DNA from: Kutzneria kofuensis | Lineage (GTDB): Bacteria; Actinomycetota; Actinomycetes; Mycobacteriales; Pseudonocardiaceae | Direction: 5' to 3' | Assembly (NCBI RefSeq): GCF_014203355.1 | Contig: NZ_JACHIR010000001.1 | Coordinates: 4,714,038-4,778,037 of the forward strand | Length of the DNA stretch: 64,000 nt | Shown here: positions 63,234 to 64,000 of the stretch, in pieces | How the letters are laid out: each line of letters starts with the position of its first letter | How positions within the stretch are numbered: position 1 is the first letter of the stretch | Notes under the pieces: model-generated | What the model was told of the DNA's origin: nothing | Databases searched by the model: none | Seen by the model: only the letters and a program-made list of their open reading frames with translations | Position numbers and translations under genes: made by a program

Positions 63234-64000
63234 GTGCTCATCTCTCAGCGACCCACGCTCGCCGAGGAGCCCATCAACGACACCCGGTCCCGGTTCGTCA
63301 TCGAGCCGCTGGAGCCCGGGTTCGGCTACACGTTGGGCAACTCGATCCGGCGCACGCTGCTGTCGTCCATCCCGGGCGCGGCCGTGACCAGCATCCGGAT
63401 CGACGGCGTGCTGCACGAGTTCACCACGGTTCCCGGGGTGAAGGAGGATGTCACCGACATCATCCTGAACCTCAAGGAGCTGGTCGTGTCCTCCGAGGAG
63501 GACGAGCCGGTGACCATGTACCTGCGCAAGCAGGGCCCCGGCGCGGTGACCGCGGGCGACATCGTGCCGCCGGCCGGTGTCACCGTGCACAACCCCGACC
63601 TGCACATCGCCACCCTCAACGCCAAGGGCAAGTTGGAGATCGAGCTCGTCGTCGAGCGCGGTCGCGGCTACGTCCCGGCGGTGCAGAACAAGCAGGCCGG
63701 CGCCGAGATCGGCCGGATCCCGGTCGACTCGATCTACTCGCCGGTGCTGAAGGTGACGTACAAGGTCGAGGCCACTCGTGTCGAGCAGCGCACCGACTTC
63801 GACAAGCTGATCCTGGACGTGGAGACCAAGCCGTCGATCACGCCCCGGGACGCCGTCGCGTCCGCGGGCAAGACGCTGGTCGAGCTCTTCGGGCTGGCCC
63901 GTGAGCTCAATGTCGACGCTGAGGGCATCGAGATCGGCCCGTCGCCGGCCGAGGCGGACACCATCGCCGCGTTCGCGATGCCGATCGAGGACCTGGACCT
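63234..64000 (+). CDS. rpoA: DNA-directed RNA polymerase alpha subunit (3' end missing)
   Basis: The visible 255 residues cover the N-terminal dimerisation domain: GTG start, [40 protein letters not shown] and [14 protein letters not shown]. The C-terminal domain starts beyond the window edge. AAGAAGG upstream supports GTG 63234. Confidence 0.97.
   Translation, partial: MLISQRPTLAEEPINDTRSRFVIEPLEPGFGYTLGNSIRRTLLSSIPGAAVTSIRIDGVLHEFTTVPGVKEDVTDIILNLKELVVSSEEDEPVTMYLRKQGPGAVTAGDIVPPAGVTVHNPDLHIATLNAKGKLEIELVVERGRGYVPAVQNKQAGAEIGRIPVDSIYSPVLKVTYKVEATRVEQRTDFDKLILDVETKPSITPRDAVASAGKTLVELFGLARELNVDAEGIEIGPSPAEADTIAAFAMPIEDLD

Overview
The window is high-GC actinobacterial chromosome, and its gene order points to Pseudonocardiales or a close relative. 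tRNA-Thr, tRNA-Met, rpmG, hadA, hadB, tRNA-Trp, secE, nusG, rplK and rplA are followed by rplJ-rplL, rpoBC, the str operon and the S10-spc-alpha clusters, as in mycobacteria and relatives. Three ribosomal proteins (L33, S14, L36) are the zinc-ribbon forms. The family assignment is inference; no database was searched.

Region 1 (1-3650) is accessory DNA. A partial yajQ gene and an intact tRNA-Tyr stand at the left. About 2.46 kb downstream the 3' end of the tRNA is duplicated (48 of 53 bases identical). Between the copies lie a frameshifted tyrosine-recombinase integrase, an intact secreted aegerolysin-like gene and an ISAs1-type transposase scrap. This reads as the corpse of an integrative element in tRNA-Tyr that still carries one intact cargo gene. 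A G/T-rich stretch of nearly 800 bases without a convincing gene follows.

Region 2 (3.6-9.1 kb) holds a Myb/SANT-like protein, an LLM-class oxidoreductase, a GNAT acetyltransferase and a membrane GGDEF-EAL protein whose GGDEF site is degenerate while its EAL site looks intact.

Region 3 (9.1-16.8 kb) is the tRNA/rpmG/hadAB/secE-nusG-rplKA/rplJL block, interrupted by a leftward aminotransferase gene and a small membrane-anchored protein gene. A structured L10-type leader precedes rplJ.

Region 4 (16.9-28.2 kb) is a complete Mce lipid-import operon: ATPase, two YrbE/MlaE permeases, MceA-F and two Mce-associated membrane proteins. Most junctions from the ATPase to mceF are 1-4 base overlaps. It occupies the place between rplL and rpoB.

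Region 5 (28.3-30.2 kb) has three poorly characterised genes, one an XRE-like regulator that overlaps its convergent neighbour.

Region 6 (30.3-41 kb) carries rpoB (TTG start, unusual rifampicin-region residues) and rpoC. A three-gene leftward cassette related to type VII secretion follows (YbaB-like, EspC/WXG-like, and a WXG-type protein).

Region 7 (41-64 kb) is the translation superlocus: rpsL-rpsG-fusA-tuf, rpsJ to rplO, a proline/glutamine-rich membrane protein inserted before secY, then secY-adk-map, a DUF1707 protein, infA-rpmJ-rpsM-rpsK-rpsD and the start of rpoA, which runs off the right edge.
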